Shown piece after piece: positions 6,305-6,374 of a stretch of DNA of 6,374 bases. Below the pieces are notes generated by a model. It was not told where the DNA came from. It saw only the letters and a list, made by a program, of their open reading frames with translations, and did no database searches. Source of the DNA: Planctomycetaceae bacterium (GTDB taxonomy: Bacteria > Planctomycetota > Planctomycetia > Planctomycetales > Planctomycetaceae); assembly GCA_015487825.1 (NCBI GenBank), contig WFOZ01001033.1, forward strand, positions 1 to 6,374. The letters are read 5' to 3'. Position 1 is the first letter of the stretch; the number at the start of each line of letters is the position of its first letter. The translations under genes were made by a program, and so were the position numbers.

Positions 6305-6374
6305 TTGTATGGTCTACGTTTGCGAACTGCACGCACGACGAACAAACAGACCTCTTCTTCTTTGAAACAATATA
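6305..6374. other. Non-coding tail of the window
   Basis: The 70 bases after the cytochrome stop codon hold no recognisable gene start, hairpin terminator or repeat. The next gene lies beyond the window. Confidence 0.5.

Overview
The window looks like chromosomal DNA of a planctomycete (phylum Planctomycetota, perhaps a Gimesia- or Rubinisphaera-like lineage). The best evidence is two exported proteins of types that are abundant in that phylum. One is a 'WPTYxHD' PQQ-like beta-propeller with an internal coiled coil. The other is a CxxCH protein with the Planctomycete/Verrucomicrobium-type heme-binding C-terminal domain. The lineage call is inference from protein style; no rRNA or other marker is present.

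Layout from left to right. (1) Positions 1-534 (+) hold the 3' end of a SufS-type cysteine desulfurase, cut by the window edge, with its active-site Cys present. (2) Positions 568-1995 (+) encode an exported PQQ-like beta-propeller protein that follows sufS closely. (3) Positions 1996-2161 form a convergent intergenic gap with a pair of inverted, REP-like palindromes. (4) Positions 2162-3352 (-) encode MetX, a homoserine O-acyltransferase that starts with GTG. (5) Positions 3353-3515 are the metX leader, with a second, different and decayed palindrome and a T6 run. (6) Positions 3516-4850 (-) encode a PyrC-type dihydroorotase in which the first metal-binding His of the usual DxHxH motif is Gln. 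(7) Positions 4851-5089 are a divergent promoter region with several short inverted repeats. (8) Positions 5090-6304 (+) encode an exported single-heme c-type cytochrome-domain protein with a helical, HEAT-like N-terminal part. (9) The last 70 bases hold no recognisable gene.

Functionally this is mostly housekeeping metabolism: sulfur mobilisation for Fe-S clusters (SufS), methionine entry (MetX) and pyrimidine synthesis (PyrC). Two envelope/periplasmic proteins of typical planctomycete type are interspersed. The genes do not form one pathway. SufS and MetX both touch sulfur metabolism, but they lie on opposite strands and convergent transcription units separate them. I see no phage, IS, CRISPR, tRNA or defence system.

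The points most worth a second look are the two different palindromic repeats that bracket metX and the Gln-for-His change in the dihydroorotase metal site. I found no convincing sign of a wholly new system.
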